A stretch of 64,000 nucleotides of DNA, taken from Sphingomonadaceae bacterium 3R27E2-A. Its GTDB lineage: Bacteria > Pseudomonadota > Alphaproteobacteria > Sphingomonadales > Sphingomonadaceae. The notes below the pieces were generated by a model that saw only the letters and a program-made list of their open reading frames with translations, was not told where the DNA came from and did no database searches. The stretch spans positions 40,831-104,830 of the forward strand of contig SCNT01000014.1 of the NCBI GenBank assembly GCA_005503165.1, read 5' to 3'. Below, one piece after another: positions 8,660 through 19,095 of the stretch. The first letter of the stretch is position 1. Each line of letters opens with the position of its first letter. Made by a program: the position numbers and the translations under genes.

Positions 8660-10135
8660 ATGACGACGCACGCTGGAAGGGAGCGCCGCGATCGGCCTTG
8701 GGCGGCTTTGGCCGCCCTTGCGCTGATCCTTGCTGTGCTGGCGGTAGCGGCGGTCATCGCCGCCCCGCCGGCGCGCTCGCAGGCGGAGGTCGCCGGGCGT
8801 TACACCGGCGTCGCCTCGTGCGCGGGCTCGACCTGCCACGGCCGGATGGAGGGCGATGGCACCATCGTCCGCCAGGACGAGCTGATGAAATGGCAGGAGC
8901 CATCGACCCCCGGCGGTGCGCACAGCCGCGCCTGGGCGGTGCTCAGCAACAGCCGCAGCCAGTTCATCGCGCGCAACCTGGGCCTCAAGGATGCGGCGAC
9001 CGCGCCGATGTGCCTCGGCTGCCACAGCAGCAAGGGCGCGATCGACGCCGCGGGTGGCGCGATGCGCGGCACCGTTCCGCTCGAGGACGGGGTCGGCTGC
9101 GAATCGTGCCACGGTCCGGCGGGCGGCTGGATCGCCAGCCATTATGCCGGGATCGGGACCAACGCCGATCCCGACCGCGAAATGCGCGAAAAGCATCTCG
9201 CCAACCTGTCGGCGGGGCTCAAGAAGCTCGAGGATCCGGTGGTGCGCGCGCGCGTGTGCGTCGACTGCCACTTCGGCTCATCGGGCGAGGGGCAGTTCGT
9301 CACGCATCGGATCATGGCCGCGGGGCATCCGCGCATCGCCTTCGAACTCGACCTATTCTCCTCGCTCCAGGCGCATCACCAGGAGGATGGCGACTATAGC
9401 TGGCGCAAGTTCGGCGTCGCGAATGCGCGCACCGACCACGTCCAGATGTGGGCGGTCGGGCAGGCGACGGCGCTCGAACGCAGCCTCCAGCTCTTCCAGT
9501 CGAAGCGCGGGACCGAGGGCATGTTCCCCGAATTCTATTTCCTCGACTGCCACAGCTGCCATCGCCCGATCTTCGATCAGGCGAAGCCGGTGAAGACCAG
9601 CCTGAACAATCCTGGGCGGGCGTTGGGCGACGGGCGCAGCCTTCCCGAGGGAATGCCGCCCTATAATGACGAGAATCTGATCATGCTTTCGGCCGCCGCG
9701 CGACTCGTGTCTGCCGATCTGGCCGGCGAGCTGTCGGCGCGCACCGCAGCCTTCCACCGGGCGATGACGGTCGATCGCGACAGCGCCAGGGCCGCCGCGG
9801 CGCAGCTCGGCGCGACGGTAGGCAAGCTCAAGGCGGCCTTCGCTTCGCGCAATTTCTCGGGCACCGATGCCTTCGCGCTCGTCGATGCGATTTCGGCCAA
9901 GGCGATCAGCGACCGGTTCACCGACTTTTCGGGCTCGCAGCAGGCGGTGATGGGGGTCGATACTTTGCTCAACGCGATGGTCTCGTCGGGGCGGATCACC
10001 GTCGGCGCGGCGGCGGGCATCCGCGGCGACATCGACCGCGCCTATGCCGCGGTCAAGGATCCCAACGCCTACAAGCCCGTGCAATTCCAGCAGTCGCTCG
10101 GCAGCGCGGTGCGCGCGATCCGGGCGCTGCGCTGA
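8660..10135 (+). CDS. five-haem periplasmic cytochrome c, c554-like
   Basis: A 491-residue secreted multihaem cytochrome and the first gene of a four-gene operon. Residues about 13-40 form a signal peptide or anchor (AALAALALILAVLAVAAVIAAPPARS). Haem attachment sites are CAGSTCH (residues 54-60, an unusual CX4CH), CLGCH, CESCH, CVDCH and CHSCH, and histidines that could serve as distal ligands are plentiful (HSRAW, HRIMAAGH, HHQEDGDY). The first 290 residues resemble the cytochrome c554 family; the C-terminal 180 residues are haem-free and helical. The likely role is electron transfer between the inner-membrane quinol pool and the outer-membrane components encoded next. The next gene starts eight bases after the stop. 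Confidence 0.88.
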   Translation: MTTHAGRERRDRPWAALAALALILAVLAVAAVIAAPPARSQAEVAGRYTGVASCAGSTCHGRMEGDGTIVRQDELMKWQEPSTPGGAHSRAWAVLSNSRSQFIARNLGLKDAATAPMCLGCHSSKGAIDAAGGAMRGTVPLEDGVGCESCHGPAGGWIASHYAGIGTNADPDREMREKHLANLSAGLKKLEDPVVRARVCVDCHFGSSGEGQFVTHRIMAAGHPRIAFELDLFSSLQAHHQEDGDYSWRKFGVANARTDHVQMWAVGQATALERSLQLFQSKRGTEGMFPEFYFLDCHSCHRPIFDQAKPVKTSLNNPGRALGDGRSLPEGMPPYNDENLIMLSAAARLVSADLAGELSARTAAFHRAMTVDRDSARAAAAQLGATVGKLKAAFASRNFSGTDAFALVDAISAKAISDRFTDFSGSQQAVMGVDTLLNAMVSSGRITVGAAAGIRGDIDRAYAAVKDPNAYKPVQFQQSLGSAVRAIRALR

Positions 10136-10143
10136 CGATAGAT

Positions 10144-12159
<2,016 letters not shown>

Positions 12160-12162
12160 ACG

Positions 12163-14127
12163 ATGAGCCTCGCGGGAAGCAGCCTTTGGCCGATCATCGC
12201 CAGCCTTGCGGCGCAGGGCGCGCCCGAGGGCGCGGCCGATCGAACGCCCGCGGCCGCCGAAGCCCCCGCCCCCGAACCGTCGCTCGACGACCTCACCCCG
12301 CCGCCGCCGCCGGTCGACTGGCAGGAGATGATGAGCGACGATCTGCTGACCCAGATCATCGACGGCCGCCGCCGTCCCGGCTATCGCCCCGACCTCCCCG
12401 ACCAGCTGACGCAGGACAATGTCGGCGCGCTCCGCCCGCCGCCGCCCGAGGCCTTTCCGGGAATGGAGGACCAGCTGCCGGTGCCCGACCGCTGGCGGCT
12501 GATCGAGAGCCTGGGGGTGGTCAAGGAACGCTGGTTCGACCCTTATCACCAGAACACCTACAAGGGCGACCGCGCGCTGTGCATCCCGACGAAGGAAGAG
12601 CAGGAACTGCGTGAGCGGGGCGGCGAGGCTCGCTGCAAGACGCCGAAGTTCCTGGGGCTGAAGGGCGAGGACTGGTTCTTCGTCGTCAACGCCGTTTCGG
12701 ACAGCGTGTTCGAACCGCGCACTTTCCCGATCCCCGTCGGCGTCCAGACGACCTCGCGCCCCGGCAGCCTTGATGTGTTCGGCAAGAACCGCAGCTTCGT
12801 CGCGGCGCAGACCTTCATCGTCGGCGCGGCGCTGATCAAGGGCTCGACCGCGTTCAAGCCGCCTGACATCGAATATCGCCTGACGCTCGCCTATCAGGCC
12901 AATTATGTCGACGTGCCGGAACGGCGCGTGCTCGACGTGCGCCCGTCGAAGAAGAGCAACCGCTTCGACCATTTCATCGGCGTTCAGGAATTGTTCGTCG
13001 ACAAGCACCTCGGCAACACGTCGGACCGCTACGACTTCTACTCGATCCGCGTCGGCATCCAGCCGTTCCAGAGCGATTTCCGCGGCTTCCTGTTTCAGGA
13101 TTCGCAGCTCGGCATCCGCCTGTTCGGCAACCGCGACAACAACCGCTTCCAATATAATCTGGCGGCCTTCTGGCGGCTGGAGAAGGACACCAATTCCGGC
13201 CTCAACGACATCACCCAGACGCCGCGCGACGATTTCATCTTCACCGGCAATCTCTATCGTCAGGATTTCCCCTTCGTCGGGCTGACCAGCCAGGTCAGCG
13301 TGACCTACAATATGAACCGCGAGAAGAACGACATCCAGATCGACCATAATGGTTTCCCGGTGCGGCCCGCGCTGCTCGGCGACCTCAAGGGACGCGAATA
13401 TGATGTCGTTTATCTCGGTTACAGCGCCGACGGACGTATCGGGCGGATCAACCTGACCGCCAGCTTCTACGCCGCGCTCGGCGAGGACCGGAACAGCTTC
13501 TTCACCAGCAAGCCAGCCGAGATTCGCGCGGGCTTCGGCGCGGTCGAACTCAGCTACGACCACGACTGGATGCGCTTCCGCCTCTCGGGGCTCTACGCCA
13601 CCGGCGACGGGGATCCGTACAACAACACCGAGGGCGGTTTCGACGCCATCTTCGAAAACCCGATCTTCGGCGGCGCCGACACCAGCTACTGGATTCGCCA
13701 GACGATCCCCTTCGCGGGCGGCGGGCGCGTCATCTCGATCAATGGCCGCAACGGCATCCTGAATTCGCTGCGCTCGTCGAAGGAAGAGGGGCAGTCGAAC
13801 TTCAACAATCCCGGCACCGTCTTCGTCGGCGCCGGCGCCGATTTCGACATCTCGCCGCAGTTCCGCGTCAGCACCAACGTCAACCATCTGTGGTTCGCGA
13901 ACACCTCGTCGCTGCAGGCGCTGCGCATGGAAGGCTCGATCCCCAAGGACATCGGCTGGGACCTGTCGGTCGCGACGATCTGGCGGCCCAAGGCGACGCA
14001 GAATATCGTCGGGCGGCTGAGCGCCGCGGTGCTCGTGCCGGGCAAGGGGTTCAAGGACCTGTTCGAAAATAAACAGCGCGAGGATGTCTATGTATCGATC
14101 CTCGCCAACGCGATTTTGAGTTTCTGA
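12163..14127 (+). CDS. outer-membrane beta-barrel protein
   Basis: A 654-residue protein with an N-terminal export signal (about 1-18, SSLWPIIASLAAQG) and a proline-rich segment (about 25-60) before a long barrel-like domain. From about 160 onward there are alternating hydrophobic/aromatic strands such as YRLTLAYQANYV, YDFYSIRVGIQPF, VYLGYSADGRIGRINLTASFYAAL and VELSYDHDWMRFRLSGLYATG, and the last residue is Phe, the usual assembly signal for BamA. I do not recognise a named porin family; alginate-export-like barrels share this look. It sits between a lipoprotein and a decahaem cytochrome with only 2-3 base gaps, so a porin sheath for an electron conduit is my inference. Confidence 0.8.
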   Translation: MSLAGSSLWPIIASLAAQGAPEGAADRTPAAAEAPAPEPSLDDLTPPPPPVDWQEMMSDDLLTQIIDGRRRPGYRPDLPDQLTQDNVGALRPPPPEAFPGMEDQLPVPDRWRLIESLGVVKERWFDPYHQNTYKGDRALCIPTKEEQELRERGGEARCKTPKFLGLKGEDWFFVVNAVSDSVFEPRTFPIPVGVQTTSRPGSLDVFGKNRSFVAAQTFIVGAALIKGSTAFKPPDIEYRLTLAYQANYVDVPERRVLDVRPSKKSNRFDHFIGVQELFVDKHLGNTSDRYDFYSIRVGIQPFQSDFRGFLFQDSQLGIRLFGNRDNNRFQYNLAAFWRLEKDTNSGLNDITQTPRDDFIFTGNLYRQDFPFVGLTSQVSVTYNMNREKNDIQIDHNGFPVRPALLGDLKGREYDVVYLGYSADGRIGRINLTASFYAALGEDRNSFFTSKPAEIRAGFGAVELSYDHDWMRFRLSGLYATGDGDPYNNTEGGFDAIFENPIFGGADTSYWIRQTIPFAGGGRVISINGRNGILNSLRSSKEEGQSNFNNPGTVFVGAGADFDISPQFRVSTNVNHLWFANTSSLQALRMEGSIPKDIGWDLSVATIWRPKATQNIVGRLSAAVLVPGKGFKDLFENKQREDVYVSILANAILSF

Positions 14128-14129
14128 CG

Positions 14130-17100
14130 ATGCCGATACGCAAGCTCTTCGCCCTTTTCGCCTTCGTCCTGATGGGCGCGAGCCTCGCCATGTCGATGGT
14201 GCGCGCCGCCGAGGGCGAAAAGCCGGTGAAGGTCGAATATCGCTTCTCGCCGCCTGCGCCGCGCGAACAGCCGGGCGCGACCTTCGAAGAGCGCGAGGCC
14301 GCGGTGCTCGCGAAATCGAAGGGCTGCTACAGCTGCCATACCAAGACCGACGCGCCCTCGATGCACGCGACGCCCGCGGTGCAATTGGGTTGCACCGACT
14401 GCCACGGCGGCGATGCCGAAAGCCCCGCGGCATTTGGCAACGCCAAGCTCGGCTACGACAATCCCTACAACCTCGCGGCGATGAAGATCGCGCACCCGCA
14501 GCCGACGCTGCCCAACAGCTGGGGCCACAGCCCGGCGAACCCGAAGCGCAGCTACACCCTGCTCAACAAGGAAGCGCCCGAATTCATCCGTTTCGTCAAC
14601 CCCAGCGACTATCGCGTCGCGCGCGAGGCGTGCGGGTCGTGCCATATGGAGGTGATCGAGGCGACCGAGCGCTCGCTGATGTCGACGGGTGCGATGCTGT
14701 GGGGCGGGGCGGCCTATAACAACGGCATCATTCCCTTCAAAAATTATGCCTTCGGCGAGGCTTATACCCGCAACGGCGATCCGGCGTGCATTCTCTCGCC
14801 GACGACCACCATGAACGCCGACGAATATAAGAAAGCCTGCGATCCCAAGGTGCCGTCGGCAAAGATATTGTCCGACAAGGAACGCGCGCGCGGAGCGCTC
14901 GGCAAGATGTATCCGCTGCCGCGCTGGAGCGTGATCCCGCCGGGCGACGTGTTCCGCGTGTTCGAGCGCGGCGGGCGGAACATCAACACCCAATTTCCCG
15001 AAATCGGGCTGCCCAACCCGACCGGCAGCATCCAGCGGCTCGAGGAGCCCGGCCGCCCCGACCTCAAACAGTCGAACCGCGGCCCCGGCACCGGGCTGCG
15101 CGTCGCGATCCCGGTGCTCAATATCCACAAGACGCGCCTCAACGACCCGTTCATGTGGTTCATGGGCACCAACGACCAGCCCGGCGACTATCGCCATTCG
15201 GGCTGCTCGGGCTGCCACGTCATCTACGCCAACGACCGCGAGCCGCGCCACAGCCTGACCTATTCCAAATATGGCCGCGACGGCGAGACGGCGACGGTCG
15301 ACCCGACGATCAGGGACCGCAAGCACAAGGCCGACGACGGGCATGGGCATGGCGGCGGCGGATCGGGCCATGGCGACGCATCCAAGCATGCGCCCGACGA
15401 GGAAAAGCATGGCGCGCTGATCGACCCCGCCGACGCGAAGGCAGGGCCGCAGGTCTTCGCCAAGAAGGAGCGGCTCGAATCGGGTCACCCGATCAAGCAC
15501 GCTTTCACGCGTTCGATCCCGACATCGCAATGCATGACCTGCCACATGCACCAGCCGAACATCTTCCTGAACTCCTACCTCGGGTACACGATGTGGGATT
15601 ATGAATCGGACGCGCCGCAGATGTGGCCCGGCCCGCACAACACCGCGCCGCGCCCCGAGGGGATGAGCGACGAGGAATATCAGAAGAAATACAAGCAACA
15701 GCGCTATCCGACGGCGGCCGAAGTGCATCAGGTGCTCGAGCGCAACCCCGAGGGCGCGGCGCCGCGCGGCCTGTGGGCCGATGTCGAATTCCTGCGCGAC
15801 GTCTATGACGTCAACGACAGCAACAAGGACACCCAGTTCGCCGACTATCACGGCCATGGCTGGAACTTCCGCGGCATCTTCAAGCGCGACCGGAGCGGCA
15901 ACCTGCTGACCGCCGACGGCAATATGTCGACCTACGGCACCGACATCGAGCATATGATCACCCCCGACAAGCCCGAGCTGTGGGCCAATCGCTGGCGCAA
16001 ACCCTGTGCGGACTACAGCGATCCCAAGGACCGCGAGCTTTGCCTGACGACCGCGACCCCCGACGGGCGCGAGGGCAAGTTCGTGCCGCCGGGCCTCAAT
16101 CCCGGCAAGGCGGTCCATATGATGGACATCCACGCCGAAAAGGGCATGCAGTGCGCAGATTGCCACTTCAGCCAGGACGCGCACGGCAATGGCTATATCC
16201 AGGGCGAGGTCGCGAACGCGGTCGAGATCGGCTGCAAGGATTGCCACGGCACCGCCGACGCGCTGCCCAACCTGCTCACCTCGAACGTCGCGGCGCGGCC
16301 GCAGGGCACCAACCTCGCGCTGCTGCGCAATCCCGACGGGCGCCGCCGCTTCGAATTCCAGTATAACGACGATGGCGACGTCACGGGGCTGATCCAGCGC
16401 TCGATCATAGACCCCAAGCTCGAATGGCAGGTCAGCCTGGTCAAGCAGGCGGTGACCCCGGGGCCGCATTTCAATGCGAAGGCGGCGCGCGCCAAGCTGA
16501 TGGCGCGGTCGGGCGCTGAGGACGATCAATATCAATGGGGCCCCGGCGTCGCGAAGGAGGATCGCGCGCACGGCGACGACAAGATGACCTGTTTCACCTG
16601 TCACCTGTCGTGGACGACGAGTTGCGGCGGTTGCCATTTGCCGATCGAGGCGAACTGGAAGACCAAGATGCACCATTTCGAGGGCGAGGAGACGCGCAAC
16701 TTCGCGACCTACAACCCGCAGGTGGCGCGCGACGAAATGTTCCAGCTCGGCCGCCACCAGCTCACCAAGCCCGGCGAGCCCGGCCCGGACGGCGAAGTGC
16801 GCGGCATCATCACCCCGGTGCGGTCGACCTCGGCGCTGATCCTGTCGTCGACGAACATCAACCGCGAGCGCATCTATGTGCAGCAGCCGCCGATCAGCTC
16901 TGCGGGCTATTCCAGCCAGGCCTTTGCGCCGCATTTCCCCCACACCGTGCGGCGGCAGGAAACCAAGCAATGCTCCGACTGCCACCTGTCGGCCAACGAC
17001 GACAATAATGCGATCATGGCGCAGCTCAATCTGCTGGGCACCAATTTCGTCAACTTCGTCGGCCTCAACGTCTGGTCGGGGATGGAGGACGGCTTCCAGG

Positions 17101-18476
17101 CGACGCGCGTCACCGAGTGGGACGAGCCGCAGGCGGTTATCGGCAGCTATCTTCAGAAATATGCCTATCCCGACTATTGGAAGCTGCACGTCGAACAGAA
17201 TGGGCGCGAGCTCAAAAACTGGGTGCGCGGCAAGACCTTCGACAAGAAATTTTCGGGCGAAACCCACGCGCTCGAGGAGTTCGCCAATATCGTGCAGGAT
17301 ACGAGCGGCCGGGTGAACTGCCTGCAGCAGCGCGGCGAATATATGTTCGTCGCCGAAGGCAAGGGCGGCTTCCGGGTCTACGACGTCGCCTCGATCGGCA
17401 ACAAGGGCTTCTCCGAACGCATCATCCGCGCGCCCTTTGCGGGTCTCGGTCACAACACGCATGTGAAGACGAAGAACGCGACCTGCATGGCGATCGCGAC
17501 GAACCAGCCGATCAGCGTCAGCCGCAACGACAATATCGTGAAGAATTTCCCCGAAAATCACGAACAGGCGATGCATCCCATCTATCGCTATGCGGTGATC
17601 ACCGACAGCGTCGAGGGGCTGATCCTCGTCGATATCGACACGCTCGCCGACGGTGAGTTCCGCAACAACCGCTTCACGCGCGCCTTGACCTGGAACGAGG
17701 GCAATGTGCTGGCGGGGGCGCGGCACGTCACGCTCGCGGGCAGCATCGCCTATATCACCACCGACGCCGGGCTGGTCGTGCTCGACCTGACCGATCCGCT
17801 GGCGCCCAAGGTCACCGCGCAGCTGCCGCTGACCGATGCGCGCGCCAGCGCAGTGCAGTTCCGCTACCTCTGGGTTACCGATGCCGAGGGCGTGAAACTG
17901 TTCGACGTCACCGATCTGCGCCAGCCGGCGCCGGTGCCGTCGGGCACGGTGCGCCTCGCCAACGCGCGGAAAATCTATCTGGCGCGCACCTATATGTATG
18001 TCGCGGCGAAGGCCGACGGGCTCGTCATCGTCGACGTCACGCGCCCCGCGGCGCCGCAGGTGTGGCCCGCGCTGACCTTCGGGGGTGCGATGACCGATGC
18101 CGAGGACGTCATCGTCGCGTCGACCAATGCCTCGCTTTTCGGTTATGTCGCCGACGGGCGGAACGGCATCAAGGTGATCCAGCTGACCAGCCCCGACAAA
18201 CCGGGCCTTTACGGCTTTTCGCCCAAGCCGACGCCCGAGCTGATCGCCTGGGCGAAGACGCCCTCGCCGGCTCTGGCCCTGTCGAAAGGGCTCGACCGCG
18301 ACCGCGGGGTCGACGAGACCGGCGGGCAGATGGCGGTGTTCGGCCGGCTCGGCTCGCGCCCCTTCACCCGGCCCGAGATGGAGCGGCTGTTCCTCAACCG
18401 CCGGGGCCTCGTCTACAAGGTTCGCGACGAGGTCGACCAGGCGGGCTGGCGCGCGGGGGATGTCTTCGCGAACTGA
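14130..18476 (+). CDS. decahaem cytochrome c with LVIVD repeats
   Basis: A 1448-residue exported protein with a Sec signal peptide (about 1-26). Ten CXXCH sites are visible: CYSCH (66-70), CTDCH, CGSCH, CSGCH, CMTCH, CADCH, CKDCH, CFTCH, CGGCH and CSDCH (about 947-951). A histidine-rich insert, GHGHGGGGSGHGDASKH, lies near 410-425 between the fourth and fifth sites. The C-terminal third has no haem sites and carries repeats such as GLVVLDLTDPLAP, GVKLFDVTDLRQPAP and GLVIVDVTRPAAPQ, typical of LVIVD beta-propellers. The protein is probably periplasmic or at the cell surface. It is the last gene of the operon with a five-haem cytochrome, a lipoprotein and a barrel, a composition reminiscent of porin-cytochrome conduits. 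Its electron donor or acceptor is unknown. Confidence 0.87.
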   Translation: MPIRKLFALFAFVLMGASLAMSMVRAAEGEKPVKVEYRFSPPAPREQPGATFEEREAAVLAKSKGCYSCHTKTDAPSMHATPAVQLGCTDCHGGDAESPAAFGNAKLGYDNPYNLAAMKIAHPQPTLPNSWGHSPANPKRSYTLLNKEAPEFIRFVNPSDYRVAREACGSCHMEVIEATERSLMSTGAMLWGGAAYNNGIIPFKNYAFGEAYTRNGDPACILSPTTTMNADEYKKACDPKVPSAKILSDKERARGALGKMYPLPRWSVIPPGDVFRVFERGGRNINTQFPEIGLPNPTGSIQRLEEPGRPDLKQSNRGPGTGLRVAIPVLNIHKTRLNDPFMWFMGTNDQPGDYRHSGCSGCHVIYANDREPRHSLTYSKYGRDGETATVDPTIRDRKHKADDGHGHGGGGSGHGDASKHAPDEEKHGALIDPADAKAGPQVFAKKERLESGHPIKHAFTRSIPTSQCMTCHMHQPNIFLNSYLGYTMWDYESDAPQMWPGPHNTAPRPEGMSDEEYQKKYKQQRYPTAAEVHQVLERNPEGAAPRGLWADVEFLRDVYDVNDSNKDTQFADYHGHGWNFRGIFKRDRSGNLLTADGNMSTYGTDIEHMITPDKPELWANRWRKPCADYSDPKDRELCLTTATPDGREGKFVPPGLNPGKAVHMMDIHAEKGMQCADCHFSQDAHGNGYIQGEVANAVEIGCKDCHGTADALPNLLTSNVAARPQGTNLALLRNPDGRRRFEFQYNDDGDVTGLIQRSIIDPKLEWQVSLVKQAVTPGPHFNAKAARAKLMARSGAEDDQYQWGPGVAKEDRAHGDDKMTCFTCHLSWTTSCGGCHLPIEANWKTKMHHFEGEETRNFATYNPQVARDEMFQLGRHQLTKPGEPGPDGEVRGIITPVRSTSALILSSTNINRERIYVQQPPISSAGYSSQAFAPHFPHTVRRQETKQCSDCHLSANDDNNAIMAQLNLLGTNFVNFVGLNVWSGMEDGFQATRVTEWDEPQAVIGSYLQKYAYPDYWKLHVEQNGRELKNWVRGKTFDKKFSGETHALEEFANIVQDTSGRVNCLQQRGEYMFVAEGKGGFRVYDVASIGNKGFSERIIRAPFAGLGHNTHVKTKNATCMAIATNQPISVSRNDNIVKNFPENHEQAMHPIYRYAVITDSVEGLILVDIDTLADGEFRNNRFTRALTWNEGNVLAGARHVTLAGSIAYITTDAGLVVLDLTDPLAPKVTAQLPLTDARASAVQFRYLWVTDAEGVKLFDVTDLRQPAPVPSGTVRLANARKIYLARTYMYVAAKADGLVIVDVTRPAAPQVWPALTFGGAMTDAEDVIVASTNASLFGYVADGRNGIKVIQLTSPDKPGLYGFSPKPTPELIAWAKTPSPALALSKGLDRDRGVDETGGQMAVFGRLGSRPFTRPEMERLFLNRRGLVYKVRDEVDQAGWRAGDVFAN

Positions 18477-18528
18477 GGGCGCGGTTAAGCCCCTTGGCGC
18501 CGCCCATCGCTTGTGCGAGACGCTGAGC

Positions 18529-19095
18529 ATGCGACCCCAGGTCATTCCCCACCCCAGCCTTGGCGACAAGCTCCGTCGCGCGGTCTGGAACGCCGTCTGG
18601 CTCATCCTCTACCGCCCCAGCCCGATCCCGCTGCACGGCTGGCGTCGCCTGCTGCTCCGTCTGTTCGGCGCCACCATCGGTGGCGGCGCAAGGCCCTATC
18701 CGAGCGCGCGCATCTGGGCGCCGTGGAACTTCGAGATGGGCGCGGGCAGCACGATCGGGCCGCGAAGCGAAATCTACAGCGTCGCGCGCGTGACGCTCGG
18801 CCCCTGGTCGGTGGTCAGCCAGCGCGCCTATCTCTGCACCGCCAGCCACGACATCCACGCCCCGGGCTTCGCGCTTACCGCCGCGCCGATCGCGGTCGGT
18901 CGCAACGCATGGGTCGCCGCCGACGCCTTTATCGGCCCCGGCGTGACGCTGGCGGACGGCGCGGTCGCCGCGGCGCGCGCGGTGGTGATCAAGGATGTCG
19001 ATCGCAATGTCATCGTCGGCGGCAATCCCGCCGTCCCGGTGGGCAAATGCGGCCTCGCCGATTTCGCCGACGGATCGATGCGTCCGGGGGGTTAG
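18529..19095 (+). CDS. WcaF-like left-handed beta-helix acyltransferase
   Basis: A 188-residue acetyltransferase of the hexapeptide-repeat type (WcaF/NodL-like), which usually O-acetylates sugars of exopolysaccharide or lipopolysaccharide. After an N-terminal segment LRRAVWNAVWLILYRPSPIPLHGWRRLLLRLFGA come repeat turns around IWAPWNFEMGAGSTIG, VTLGPWSVVSQRAYLCTASHDI (with the catalytic-type His), IAVGRNAWVAADAFIGPGVTL and VIVGGNPAVPVGK. The start at 18529 is preferred; an earlier start at 18460 would overlap the decahaem gene by 17 bases, with weak ribosome sites in both cases. Its stop overlaps the stop of the convergent rsh gene. Confidence 0.8.
   Translation: MRPQVIPHPSLGDKLRRAVWNAVWLILYRPSPIPLHGWRRLLLRLFGATIGGGARPYPSARIWAPWNFEMGAGSTIGPRSEIYSVARVTLGPWSVVSQRAYLCTASHDIHAPGFALTAAPIAVGRNAWVAADAFIGPGVTLADGAVAAARAVVIKDVDRNVIVGGNPAVPVGKCGLADFADGSMRPGG

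Noticed and set aside
14088..18605. A 1505-codon open frame on the minus strand opposite the decahaem cytochrome gene, and similar long frames at 10666-14433 and 2783-5890
   Set aside because: They are mirror frames of high-GC genes, with Arg/Asp/His-rich composition, no ribosome sites and no family motifs.
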